This document shows, piece by piece, positions 24,838-33,687 of a DNA stretch of 45,572 nucleotides (position 1 is its first letter; each line of letters opens with the position of its first letter). The notes beneath the pieces are model-generated. The model was not told where the DNA came from and did no database searches. It saw only the letters and a program-made list of their open reading frames with translations. The translations under genes and the position numbers were made by a program. This stretch comes from Porticoccaceae bacterium UBA1989. GTDB taxonomy: Bacteria; Pseudomonadota; Gammaproteobacteria; Pseudomonadales; Porticoccaceae. The stretch lies in NCBI GenBank assembly GCA_002335945.1, contig DDDD01000177.1:8686-54257 (forward strand), given 5' to 3'.

Positions 24838-26142
24838 TTAAATAGCTTTGCTAAAAATTCGTGAATTACGCTGATAATTGTACAGTGACTGTTTTTGTGC
24901 AGGTAAATCAGCGATCTGTGCTTCTATAAAACCCTTCTCTAAGAACCAATGGGACGCCTGAGTGGTGAGAGCAAACAATGTGGACATGCCCTGACTTTTC
25001 CCGTCAGCCTCGATGTTCGCTAGCAGACGTCCAGCGATACCCTGATCGTGAAACTCGGGATGAGTTGCCACACAGGCTAGCTCGCCGCTTGACTGATCCA
25101 TGGTTGGATACAGTGCCGCACAGCCAAGCAACAGGCCCTCAGGATGTACCACCACCATAAAGCGTGAGATCTCAGTCTCCAGAAGCTCCCTAGAGCGCTT
25201 AACCAGAACCTGCTGATCTTCAAGCGGTGAAATCAGATCAAGAATACCGCCCACATCATCAATGGTTGCAGGTCGAATAACCTCTGAATGATCCTTCATG
25301 ATCAAGGTGCCGCTGCCCTCGCGGGTAAAGAGTTCAGATAAGAGTGCGCCATCTTCAGCACAGCTGACCAGATGCACACGATCGACGCCATTGCGACAGG
25401 CCTGATAGGCAGAGGCCAACAAGTTGCGTTCGGCATCATTGGTGCTCTTAGCTTTCAGGGTCGTTACTTCAGGTAAAGAGAGACTGCGCACCAGATTGCC
25501 ATTATCCAAAATGCCTCGGGCCTCACTCACTAGAATCAGCTTTTCTGCATTTAGCGCAATCGCCACATGGGTGGCCACGTCTTGATAATTTAGATTAAAG
25601 GCTTCACCGGTAGGCGAAAATCCAATCGGCGACGTCAGTACGAGAGATCCCTGGGCAAGCTGTTGCTGAATGGCGTCGGAATCAACACGACGCACTTCCC
25701 CGGTACGCTGAAAATCAATACCATCACGCACGCCAACCGGCTTGGCGGTAATAAAGTTGCCGCCAATCACGCTGACTTGGGCGCCGTGCATGGGTGAATT
25801 AGGCAGGCCGGTGCTGAGTTCAGATTCGATAATCAGTCGCGTACTACCTACCGCCTCTTTAACACAGAGCATGGCGTCGCTATCTGTCACGCGCAACTGA
25901 TGTGCAAAGCTCGTCTCGATACCAGACAGCGCAATACGTGTATCTATCTGTGGCCGCGCGCCATGCACCAGTACCAAACGAATGCCTAGGCTCTGTAAAA
26001 GCGCAATATCATGGATGGTGCGATGAAAGTTTCCATGGGCAACCGCATCACCGCCAAGGGCGATAACAAAGGTCTTGCCCCTATGAGCATGGATATAGGG
26101 CGAAGTCTGCCTGAAGAATTGTACGTAGCTGTCTGTAGTCAT
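24838..26142 (-). CDS. argA: N-acetylglutamate synthase (amino-acid acetyltransferase)
   Basis: 434 residues, collinear with E. coli ArgA (443). First step of arginine synthesis: acetyl-CoA plus glutamate. An amino-acid-kinase-like domain (about 20-290: HRGKTFVIALGGDAV, LVHGARPQID, ISPIGFSPTGE-like region, CAEDGALLSELFTREG) precedes a GNAT domain (about 295-434: ELACVATHPEFHDQGIAGRL, LYNYQRNSRIF). ATG 26142 is preferred over a TTG at 26169. There is no ribosome site before it; instead TATAAT lies 6 bases upstream, so the message may be leaderless. Confidence 0.95.
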   Translation of the reverse strand: MTTDSYVQFFRQTSPYIHAHRGKTFVIALGGDAVAHGNFHRTIHDIALLQSLGIRLVLVHGARPQIDTRIALSGIETSFAHQLRVTDSDAMLCVKEAVGSTRLIIESELSTGLPNSPMHGAQVSVIGGNFITAKPVGVRDGIDFQRTGEVRRVDSDAIQQQLAQGSLVLTSPIGFSPTGEAFNLNYQDVATHVAIALNAEKLILVSEARGILDNGNLVRSLSLPEVTTLKAKSTNDAERNLLASAYQACRNGVDRVHLVSCAEDGALLSELFTREGSGTLIMKDHSEVIRPATIDDVGGILDLISPLEDQQVLVKRSRELLETEISRFMVVVHPEGLLLGCAALYPTMDQSSGELACVATHPEFHDQGIAGRLLANIEADGKSQGMSTLFALTTQASHWFLEKGFIEAQIADLPAQKQSLYNYQRNSRIFSKAI

Positions 26143-26148
26143 GGCGTG

Positions 26149-26154
26149 ATTATA
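26149..26154 (-). promoter_or_regulatory. Perfect -10 box just upstream of the argA ATG
   Basis: TATAAT on the minus strand, separated from the ATG at 26142 by only six bases (CACGCC). Transcription would begin at or next to the start codon. No good -35 box is seen at 16-18 bases (CAACTT at 17). Confidence 0.35.
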
Positions 26155-26269
26155 AGCAACCACAGCCAATAAGTTGAGTTAAAAATTATTTGATAGTTGT
26201 GGTTTGCCCGACTTGGCGTGTTAAATCGGACTACTATTTAGGAATGGATACCAGTGCAGGAGCAAAAGG

Positions 26270-28039
26270 ATGAACCAGACTAGCGCAAAAGGCCGAGCCC
26301 TCGACCTTGGCAGTGCATTAAAAGCCTTAGTTAGTGATGGCTTACTTAACCAGGAAGACGCAAATAACATGGCTGCTGACCACCGTAGTCGGGAAGAAGC
26401 CCTCCTTCATCCCCTGCAGTACATTGCCAATAAACAGATTTGTCATGCCCAGACCAAAAATCCCCTTACCCTGGATACCCTAACCCAGTGGTTGGCAAAA
26501 AAATCGAAACTGGGATTGGCCAATATAGATCCCCTAAAAATTAATGTGCCCGCGGTGACAGGGGTTATGTCATTTGCCTATGCCCAGCGTTACGGCATTC
26601 TCTGTATCGAGGTGCGCCCCCAAGAAATTATTGTAGCCACCATGCAGCCCTTTGATCAGAGCTGGATAGAAAGTCTGGAGCAGACCAGCCGCAGAAGCGT
26701 CAGCACTGTGGTGGCGAATCCCGCTGATATCAAAAAATATACCCTAGAGTTTTACGCCTTAGCTAAATCTGTCTTTGGTGCCGGGTCTTCCTCTAGCGGC
26801 GGTGCCGGTATCTCAAACTTCGAGCAGCTGTTGGAAGTGGGTAAATTGAAAGACCCAGATGCCCAGGATCAGCATATTGTTAATATCGTCGACTGGTTAT
26901 TGCAGTACGCCTTTGAACAGCGTGCCAGTGACATTCATCTCGAGCCGCGTCGGGATAAGGGCAAGGTACGTTTTCGTATCGACGGGGTTCTGCATCTGGT
27001 GTATGAGCTACCGGACAATGTGATGACCGCCATGACCAGCCGCCTAAAAATACTCGGTCGTATGGATGTGGCCGAGAAACGTCGCCCCCAAGATGGCCGC
27101 ATTAAAACAGTGGCGCCCAATGCCAGTGAAGTGGAGCTGCGCCTGTCCACCATGCCCACCGCCTTTGGTGAAAAGCTGGTGATGCGAATATTCGATCCCG
27201 ACGTATTGCTGCGCAATTTTACTCAGCTGGGGCTGGTGGCTGAAGACTTTGAGCGCTGGCAGGCCATGACCAAACGTGCCAATGGTATTGTGCTGGTCAC
27301 TGGGCCCACGGGTTCAGGTAAAACCACTACCCTCTATTCCACCCTTAAACACCTCGCCGTGGAATCTGTAAACGTAAGCACCATCGAAGACCCGATCGAA
27401 ATGGTGGTTGATGCCTTTAATCAGAGCCAGATTCAGTCCGCTATCGACTTTGATTTTGCCGCCGGTATTCGCACCCTTATGCGCCAGGACCCAGATATTA
27501 TTATGGTGGGTGAGATTCGTGATCATGAGACGGCGGAGATGGCCGTGCAAGCAGCCCTCACTGGACATCTGGTGTTGTCCACTCTACATACCAATGATGC
27601 GCCCACGGCCATTAGTCGGCTACTGGACCTTGGCTTGCCGACCCATTTACTTAAGGCCACCTTAAACGGTGTTATGGCCCAGCGTTTAGTGCGAACCCTG
27701 TGCACAGCCTGCCGCAAAGAGACCGCACCAGATGCAGAAACCTGGACTGAACTCACTCGCCCCTTTACAGTGCCCATGCCAAAAACAATTTATCAGCCTG
27801 GGGGCTGTCTTGAATGCCGCAACACAGGTTATGCTGGGCGTCAGGGTGTCTACGAAATTATGCCCCTAACAAATGCACTGCTCAGCGAGATCAGTGCAGA
27901 TACGGATATTCAACACATTCGCCAGGCAGCGGTTAAACAGGGAATGAAACCGTTGCGTCTTGCTGGTGCCGCAAAAGTCGCAGAAGGAATTACCTCAATA
28001 GAGGAGGTAATGCGCGTTACTCCAGAGCTTGGTCGCTAA
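26270..28039 (+). CDS. GspE/PilB family type II secretion / type IV pilus-like ATPase
   Basis: 589 residues. N-terminal MshEN-like region (about 20-170) and a secretion ATPase core: HLEPRRDKGKVRFRIDGVLH, Walker A GPTGSGKTTT at about 345-354, Asp box IEDPIEM, Walker B DPDIIMVGEIRDHETAEMA, and the His box LVLSTLHTNDAP. A tetracysteine zinc motif, CTAC plus CLEC (from LCTACRKETA and GGCLECRNTG), is present. Such ATPases drive pilus assembly or type II export. None of the usual partners (pilC, pilD, pilA, gsp genes) is nearby, so its system is unknown. AGGAG and AAGG precede the ATG. glnE follows after 11 bases. Confidence 0.93.
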   Translation: MNQTSAKGRALDLGSALKALVSDGLLNQEDANNMAADHRSREEALLHPLQYIANKQICHAQTKNPLTLDTLTQWLAKKSKLGLANIDPLKINVPAVTGVMSFAYAQRYGILCIEVRPQEIIVATMQPFDQSWIESLEQTSRRSVSTVVANPADIKKYTLEFYALAKSVFGAGSSSSGGAGISNFEQLLEVGKLKDPDAQDQHIVNIVDWLLQYAFEQRASDIHLEPRRDKGKVRFRIDGVLHLVYELPDNVMTAMTSRLKILGRMDVAEKRRPQDGRIKTVAPNASEVELRLSTMPTAFGEKLVMRIFDPDVLLRNFTQLGLVAEDFERWQAMTKRANGIVLVTGPTGSGKTTTLYSTLKHLAVESVNVSTIEDPIEMVVDAFNQSQIQSAIDFDFAAGIRTLMRQDPDIIMVGEIRDHETAEMAVQAALTGHLVLSTLHTNDAPTAISRLLDLGLPTHLLKATLNGVMAQRLVRTLCTACRKETAPDAETWTELTRPFTVPMPKTIYQPGGCLECRNTGYAGRQGVYEIMPLTNALLSEISADTDIQHIRQAAVKQGMKPLRLAGAAKVAEGITSIEEVMRVTPELGR

Positions 28040-28050
28040 AAAACCAACCT

Positions 28051-30960
28051 ATGTCCCTGAAAAATGCCCCTGTTCCTCTGTCGTTAACGGCCATACCCCA
28101 GGCACCCTGGTTACAGCAACGCCTGGAAAAAGACGCGGTCTTTGCCGAGCAGTTTGCTCTGGTCTGGGGCTGCAGTGATTTTGTCGCCGAGCAATGCAGT
28201 GCCAACCCCGCGCTATTTCAGGGGCTTGTTGAAAGTGGCGATTTAGCCCTCAGCTATGACGCCGACACCTACCTTCAGCGCCTTCAGCAACAGCTTATTC
28301 AGGGCTCTTCTGAAGAGATCACTGAAGAACAGCTCAGCCATCAGCTCAGAGTATTCCGCCGTCGCGAAATGATTCGTATTGTGTGGCGAGATTTTACCCG
28401 CAGTGCGCCGATGCTCGAAACCACCAGAGATGCCACGCTTTTAGCCGAGGCCTGCATTGTTACCGCTCTGGATCTTCTCCACAGTATCAGCTGCGTTCAA
28501 CTTGGCACCCCAGTGGCCAAATCTGGTGAAGAGCAGCGACTCGTTGTTATTGCCATGGGTAAAATGGGTGCCTATGAGCTGAATATATCTTCGGATATCG
28601 ATCTGATTTTTGCTTACCCTGAAGCGGGAGAAACTCAGGGCGCTGCCCGCAGTATCTCCAATCAAGAATTCTTTATTCGCCTTGGACAAAAACTGATTGC
28701 CGCTCTGGATCGTCACACCGTGGATGGCTTTGTTTTTCGGGTTGATATGCGACTGCGGCCCTACGGTCAGAGTGGCGCCCTGGTGCTTAACTTCGCGGCC
28801 CTTGAAGAATATTACCTAACCCAGGGGCGCGACTGGGAGCGCTACGCCATGATTAAGGCGCGAGTGGTGGCTGGTGAGCCAGCCGATGCCCAGTATCTCC
28901 ATGCCATGTTACGGCCCTTTATCTACCGTAAATACCTGGATTTCGGGTCCATCGAATCTCTGCGGGATTTAAAGCGTGCCATTAATCGTGAAGTGTCGCG
29001 AAAAGGTATGCAGGACAATATTAAACTCGGACCCGGCGGTATTCGCGAAGTCGAGTTTATTGCCCAGACATTGCAGCTGATTCGCGGCGGTCGCGATACC
29101 CGACTGCAAACCCAGTCTCTGCAGCAGGCTTTAGAATTACTGGCCGACGAGAAAATAATTGCACCGGACGAACAGCAGAGTCTTTGGCAGGCCTACGAAT
29201 TTCTACGCAATACCGAGCATGCACTACAGGGTATTGCCGATAAACAGACCCAGGAATTACCTCAGGATGCGCTGGGTCAGCAGCGAGTTGCGTTGCTACT
29301 CGGCTGTGCAAGCTGGACGGACTTTTACCAGCAGCTGCAAACTCACCGCGATAATGTGCGCAGTAGCTTTGCCGACATTATTTCAGAGGGGCCGACACAG
29401 TCTGGTGAATCCAGTGCGAGTGGCGATAATATCTGGCAGCAGAACCCCGATGCCGAGGCTATCTTGGAGCATCTAGAAGAGCTCGGTTATCAGCAGCCCC
29501 AGGAAGTGGCCGCGCAGCTGGCGGGATTTTATCAGAGCCGGCTGGTGCAGAATCTTGATGCCTTACCCCGCACCCGTCTCGAAGGGTTGTTGCCCAAGCT
29601 GACTCAGGCCTGTGCAGCTCGCGCTGACAACAGCCTGACTCTGGGCAGAACCCTGGGTTTGATTCAGGGGGTTCTACGTCGCAGTGCCTACCTGGCGTTA
29701 CTCGCCGAAAATCCTCAGGCTCTTGAACAGTTGACGGTGCTCTGTGAGCGTAGCAGTTGGATTGCCGATGAACTGGCGGCCTATCCCGCGTTGCTAGACG
29801 AATTACTGGACCCACGTTCCCTGTACACGGCGCCCAATAAGCAGGTGCTTCGGGATCAGCTCCGCCAGCAAATGCTGCGTGTTCCCGACGAAGATCAAGA
29901 GCAGCAGATGGAGGCCATCCGTTATTTTTGCCGCTCCTATACATTGCGTGTTGCCGCCTGCGAGCTGATGGATGTGCTGCCTCTGATGCAAGTAAGTGAT
30001 TACTTAACCTGGATTGCCGACGTGGTTGTTGAGCATGTGGTTAATGTTGCCTGGCAGCAACTAACGGTCACCTATGGCCAGCCTCAGGTGGCTAAAAGCC
30101 TTGGTGAGGAGAGAGACAGTCACAATCTAGATACTCCTGCTTTAGATACCCAGACCCCGGGGTTTATTGTCGTGGCATACGGCAAAATGGGTGGTATTGA
30201 GCTGGGGTATAAGTCTGATTTGGATTTGGTATTTATCCATAACGCCCAAGCTAATCAGGTTACTGATGGCCCGCGCAGTATTGATAACAGCACATTTTTT
30301 ATGCGTCTGGGTCAGCGTATTATTCATCTGCTATCCACGCCCACCCATTCCGGCATCGCCTACGAAATTGATATGCGTCTGCGACCCTCGGGGAATTCCG
30401 GCATGTTAGTCGCCTCATTAACCGCCTTTGAAAAATACCAGCATCAGGGCGCCTGGACCTGGGAGCATCAAGCCTTGGTTCGCTCTAGGGTGGTTGCCGG
30501 GGATCCTAATTTGGCGGCAGACTTCGATAAAGTCAGAGATCAGGTTCTTCGGCAGACAAGAGACACGCAATCTCTGGCCACTGAAGTACAGCAAATGCGC
30601 AAAAAAATGCGCAAACATCTAGGTCGGGGCACTAAAGATGGCAAATTCTCCCTCAAGCAAGGCACTGGAGGTATCGTCGATATTGAATTTATGGTTCAAT
30701 TTGCAGTCTTGGCTTGGTCCCACGACCATCCCTCGCTTACTCGCTGGAGCGACAGCATCCGCATAATAGAGTCATTGGCTCAATGTGGCTTGTTGGAAGA
30801 GCAAAACGCCCTCCAGCTGATCGACGCTTACAAGAGCTTCCGCATTGCAGGCCATCGCTTACAGCTACACAATCAGCTGGTGGAAGTAGCTGTGTCGGAG
30901 TTTGTTGAGGAAAGGAAAATCGTGGTGGACCAGTGGCATACATTTTTTAGTAACCGATAA
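28051..30960 (+). CDS. glnE: Bifunctional glutamine synthetase adenylyltransferase / adenylyl-removing enzyme
   Basis: 969 residues (E. coli 946). Two nucleotidyltransferase domains are visible: the first with GKMGAYELNISSDIDLIF at about 170-187, the deadenylylation half, and the second with GKMGGIELGYKSDLDLVF at about 711-728, the adenylylation half. Each is followed by a helical bundle (KLGPGGIREVEFIAQ; LKQGTGGIVDIEFMVQ). It switches glutamine synthetase off and on in answer to PII and glutamine. The ribosome site is weak (AAAAAACCAACCT before ATG), so it may depend on coupling to the ATPase gene. ilvE follows after 20 bases, the pseudomonad order. Confidence 0.97.
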   Translation: MSLKNAPVPLSLTAIPQAPWLQQRLEKDAVFAEQFALVWGCSDFVAEQCSANPALFQGLVESGDLALSYDADTYLQRLQQQLIQGSSEEITEEQLSHQLRVFRRREMIRIVWRDFTRSAPMLETTRDATLLAEACIVTALDLLHSISCVQLGTPVAKSGEEQRLVVIAMGKMGAYELNISSDIDLIFAYPEAGETQGAARSISNQEFFIRLGQKLIAALDRHTVDGFVFRVDMRLRPYGQSGALVLNFAALEEYYLTQGRDWERYAMIKARVVAGEPADAQYLHAMLRPFIYRKYLDFGSIESLRDLKRAINREVSRKGMQDNIKLGPGGIREVEFIAQTLQLIRGGRDTRLQTQSLQQALELLADEKIIAPDEQQSLWQAYEFLRNTEHALQGIADKQTQELPQDALGQQRVALLLGCASWTDFYQQLQTHRDNVRSSFADIISEGPTQSGESSASGDNIWQQNPDAEAILEHLEELGYQQPQEVAAQLAGFYQSRLVQNLDALPRTRLEGLLPKLTQACAARADNSLTLGRTLGLIQGVLRRSAYLALLAENPQALEQLTVLCERSSWIADELAAYPALLDELLDPRSLYTAPNKQVLRDQLRQQMLRVPDEDQEQQMEAIRYFCRSYTLRVAACELMDVLPLMQVSDYLTWIADVVVEHVVNVAWQQLTVTYGQPQVAKSLGEERDSHNLDTPALDTQTPGFIVVAYGKMGGIELGYKSDLDLVFIHNAQANQVTDGPRSIDNSTFFMRLGQRIIHLLSTPTHSGIAYEIDMRLRPSGNSGMLVASLTAFEKYQHQGAWTWEHQALVRSRVVAGDPNLAADFDKVRDQVLRQTRDTQSLATEVQQMRKKMRKHLGRGTKDGKFSLKQGTGGIVDIEFMVQFAVLAWSHDHPSLTRWSDSIRIIESLAQCGLLEEQNALQLIDAYKSFRIAGHRLQLHNQLVEVAVSEFVEERKIVVDQWHTFFSNR

Positions 30961-30980
30961 TTAAAAAGAGGAATAGGTCG

Positions 30981-31910
30981 ATGTCATTTTCGGACCGCGA
31001 TGGTTTTATCTGGATGGACGGCAAGCTAATTGATTGGCGCGATGCGCAGGTGCATTTTTTAACCTCGTCTCTGCATTATGGCAATGCAGTTTTTGAAGGT
31101 ATTCGTGCCTACGAAACCGAGCATTCAGGCACATGCATCTTTCGTCTAGAAGACCATATTAAACGTCTGTTTAATTCGGCAAAAATTCTGCATATGAGCC
31201 TGCCTTTTACCCAGCAGGAAATCTGCGACGCTCACCGGGAAGTGGTTCGCGCCAATAACCTGGATGCCGCATATATTCGCCCCCTCGTATTTCTGGGCTC
31301 CGAAGGTATGGGCCTGCGAGCCGAGGGCCTTAAGATTCATGTGGGTATCGCCGCATGGGACTGGCCTTCTTATATGTCGCCAGAAACCCTAGAGACCGGC
31401 CTCAAGGTTCGTACCTCGTCTTACACGAGACATCATGTGAATATCACCATGGTTAAAGCCAAGGCCAGCGGCAACTACATCAACTCGATGCTGGCCCTGC
31501 GTGAAGCATTGGATTCCGGTTGTGACGAAGCGATTATGCTCGACCCTGAGGGCTATGTCGCCGAGGGCAGTGCGGAAAATTTCTTTATGGTTCGCGACGG
31601 TGTTATTTACACACCAGATCTAACCTCCTGTCTCGACGGACTAACCCGGGACACAGTCTTTAAATTAGCAGCGGATCATGGCATCGAAGTGCGTGAAAAG
31701 CGCATCTCCCGCGATGAAGTCTACATCGCTGACGAAGCATTTTTCACCGGTACCGCGGCAGAGATTGTGCCCATCCGTGAATACGACAGTCGCATCATCG
31801 GCACCGGCAAACGCGGACCCATTGCGACCACATTGCAGGCAGCCTATTTTGATCTTGTGCGCGGTAAAAATGCTAAGTACCAAAAATGGTTAGCGCCAGT
31901 TGCCGAGTAG
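30981..31910 (+). CDS. ilvE: Branched-chain amino-acid aminotransferase
   Basis: 309 residues, same as E. coli. PLP-dependent transamination that makes valine, isoleucine and leucine. The Schiff-base lysine is Lys161 in VKAKASGNYINSML; SLHYGNAVFEGIRAYET, YVAEGSAENFFMVRDG, CLDGLTRDTV and FFTGTAAEIVPI are fold type IV signatures. GAGGAATAGG lies before the ATG. glnE-ilvE followed by LPS genes is the order in Pseudomonas. Confidence 0.97.
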   Translation: MSFSDRDGFIWMDGKLIDWRDAQVHFLTSSLHYGNAVFEGIRAYETEHSGTCIFRLEDHIKRLFNSAKILHMSLPFTQQEICDAHREVVRANNLDAAYIRPLVFLGSEGMGLRAEGLKIHVGIAAWDWPSYMSPETLETGLKVRTSSYTRHHVNITMVKAKASGNYINSMLALREALDSGCDEAIMLDPEGYVAEGSAENFFMVRDGVIYTPDLTSCLDGLTRDTVFKLAADHGIEVREKRISRDEVYIADEAFFTGTAAEIVPIREYDSRIIGTGKRGPIATTLQAAYFDLVRGKNAKYQKWLAPVAE

Positions 31911-32023
31911 GTGCATGTTATAAGAAGCCAAGTAGCCTAGTATTAAAAAAGCTATCTAGCTCATTGTCAAAAAAGGCCAAATAGCGGCCTGTGAAAAAAT
32001 GTAAGACCAACGGAATTATTGTT

Positions 32024-32764
32024 ATGGCGAGTTCTACCTCTAGGGAAGTTGTGAATGTCCTGTGCATGAAATGGGGCACCAAATACTCAGGGGACTATGT
32101 GAATACACTGTATTCCATGGTTGCGCGGAATATGACCAGAGACTTTCGCTTTATCTGTTTGACCGAAGATGGATCCGGATTGAACGATAAAGTCGAAGTA
32201 TTTCCCCTGCCTGAACTGTCCGTCGATCTGGGAGGCCCAGAGCGGGGCTGGAACAAGCTAGCAGTATTTGCAGAGACGCTGTACGACCTCAAAGGTAAGG
32301 TGCTCTGTCTCGATCTCGACCTCATTATTACTGGTAGTCTGGACGATCTATTTGATTACCCCGGCGAAGTCATGATTATTAAAGACTGGATTAAAAAAGA
32401 CGGTACCGGTAATTCATCGGTCTATCGTTTTGAAGTGGGCGCCCATCCAGAGGTGCTTGCCGAGTTTGAAAAATCATTTGCCCAGATCAAAAAGACCCAT
32501 CGCAACGAGCAGGAATATCTGTCTGCAGCGCTGATGGCAAAAAATGCACTGGTCTACTGGCCCGATCATTGGTGTCGCAGCTTTAAGCGCCACTGCATCA
32601 AACCCTTTTCGCTCTTTATTGCCCGTGAAACCGAAATGCCCGCAGACACTCGCGTCCTCGTATTTCACGGTAAGCCTGATCCCCACGAGGCGATTGCCGG
32701 TGTGAGCGGAAAATGGTATCGACGCTTCAAGCCTGCCACCTGGGTTAACGACCACTGGCATTGA
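32024..32764 (+). CDS. Glycosyltransferase-like protein, first of a tandem paralogous pair
   Basis: 246 residues from ATG 32024; a GTG at 31991 would add 11. An N-terminal VVNVLCMKWGTKYSGDYVNT and a central CLDLDLIITGSLDDLF, with the DxD-type acidic pair expected of a metal- and nucleotide-sugar-binding GT-A enzyme, then SSVYRFEVGAHPEVL and YWPDHWCRSFKRHC. No signal peptide or membrane helix, so cytoplasmic or peripheral. Function not recognised beyond the fold. It lies between ilvE and waaA, where Pseudomonas keeps LPS core genes, so a role in lipooligosaccharide core or outer sugars is inferred. Neither start has a strong ribosome site. Confidence 0.8.
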   Translation: MASSTSREVVNVLCMKWGTKYSGDYVNTLYSMVARNMTRDFRFICLTEDGSGLNDKVEVFPLPELSVDLGGPERGWNKLAVFAETLYDLKGKVLCLDLDLIITGSLDDLFDYPGEVMIIKDWIKKDGTGNSSVYRFEVGAHPEVLAEFEKSFAQIKKTHRNEQEYLSAALMAKNALVYWPDHWCRSFKRHCIKPFSLFIARETEMPADTRVLVFHGKPDPHEAIAGVSGKWYRRFKPATWVNDHWH

Positions 32765-32798
32765 ACCGAAATTAACCCTCAACCGTCAGGAGACTTAG

Positions 32799-33620
32799 TT
32801 GAGTATTACAGGGAACGTAAAGCAGATAATCTGCATTAATTGGGGTACTAAATATGGCCCTAAATATATCAACCGCCTCTATGGCATGGTCGCGCGGAAT
32901 ATCAGTCCGCCCTTTACGCTGACCTGTTTCACCGATCATTCCTCGGGTATTCGCTCCGAGGTCAATGCCGTGCCATTGCCGCCTTTAGACTTTGATCTAC
33001 CCCTTACCAAAAAAGGTATCTGGCCTAAGTGCCGTGTGTGGAATGAGCAGCTGGCAGACCTGACTGGGCCAGTCTTATTTTTAGATTTAGATCTGGTGAT
33101 TACCAGTAATCTGGATAGCTTTTTTGAGTATGGCGATCCCGAGGATGTTATTCTCGCACGCAATCCAAGTAATCCCTTAGAGCGATTGGGGCAGACATCG
33201 GTGTATCGTTTTCCGGTTGGAAAATTACTGCCGTTACTGGAAAACTTCGCCAAGTCGCCATTAGACATTGCTGAGAAATATAAATACGAACAGCGTTATG
33301 TCACTAATTGTGCGCCAGGGGGTATTAAATTTTGGCCGAAGAATTGGGTGCTGCACTTTCGTCAAAAATGCCGCCGAAGTTTTCCGCTAAATTATTTCAA
33401 AGTGTCCAAGCTGCATAAAAATGCCAAGATAGTAATATTTCCCGGAGACCTTAATCCGCAGGATGCAATCGATGGGCGCTATCATGAAGAAGAGGCAGTA
33501 ATGTCTCCCAAAGAACATATCTTGGCGGGACTTCGCGGTCAGCGGCCGCGATCATTATCAGCTCATCTGCGGCACTTTATTTTACCGACGCCCTGGGTTG
33601 AGCGTTTCTGGAAAGAATAG
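32799..33620 (+). CDS. Glycosyltransferase-like protein, second of a tandem paralogous pair
   Basis: 273 residues, starting at TTG 32799, which is well supported by AGGAGA six bases upstream. It parallels its neighbour block by block: IICINWGTKYGPKYINRLYG, MVARNIS, LFLDLDLVITSNLDSFF with the same DLDL acidic motif, TSVYRF, FWPKNWVLHFRQKC and a shared ending FPGDLNPQDAIDG against FHGKPDPHEAIAG in the first. A C-terminal basic tail (about 235-273) is extra. Probably an old duplication now divergent. Cytoplasmic by sequence. An envelope-sugar role is inferred from the waaA neighbour. Confidence 0.8.
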   Translation: MSITGNVKQIICINWGTKYGPKYINRLYGMVARNISPPFTLTCFTDHSSGIRSEVNAVPLPPLDFDLPLTKKGIWPKCRVWNEQLADLTGPVLFLDLDLVITSNLDSFFEYGDPEDVILARNPSNPLERLGQTSVYRFPVGKLLPLLENFAKSPLDIAEKYKYEQRYVTNCAPGGIKFWPKNWVLHFRQKCRRSFPLNYFKVSKLHKNAKIVIFPGDLNPQDAIDGRYHEEEAVMSPKEHILAGLRGQRPRSLSAHLRHFILPTPWVERFWKE

Positions 33621-33687
33621 TCTGTCATTCATAACAAGACTTTGATAACTTGCTGTCAATCTTCACGGAGTTATCCTCACTCCTCTA

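Noticed and set aside
31974..31990. AGGCC/GGCCT hairpin between ilvE and the first glycosyltransferase-like gene
   Set aside because: Only five pairs and no T run; likely to arise by chance.
32868..33268. Minus-strand frame inside the second glycosyltransferase-like gene
   Set aside because: Shadow of the plus-strand gene, with low-complexity basic composition and no recognisable motif.
33644..33675. GATAACT/AGTTATC inverted repeat before waaA
   Set aside because: Seven-base arms with an 18-base spacer, AT-rich and not linked to a promoter I could identify.
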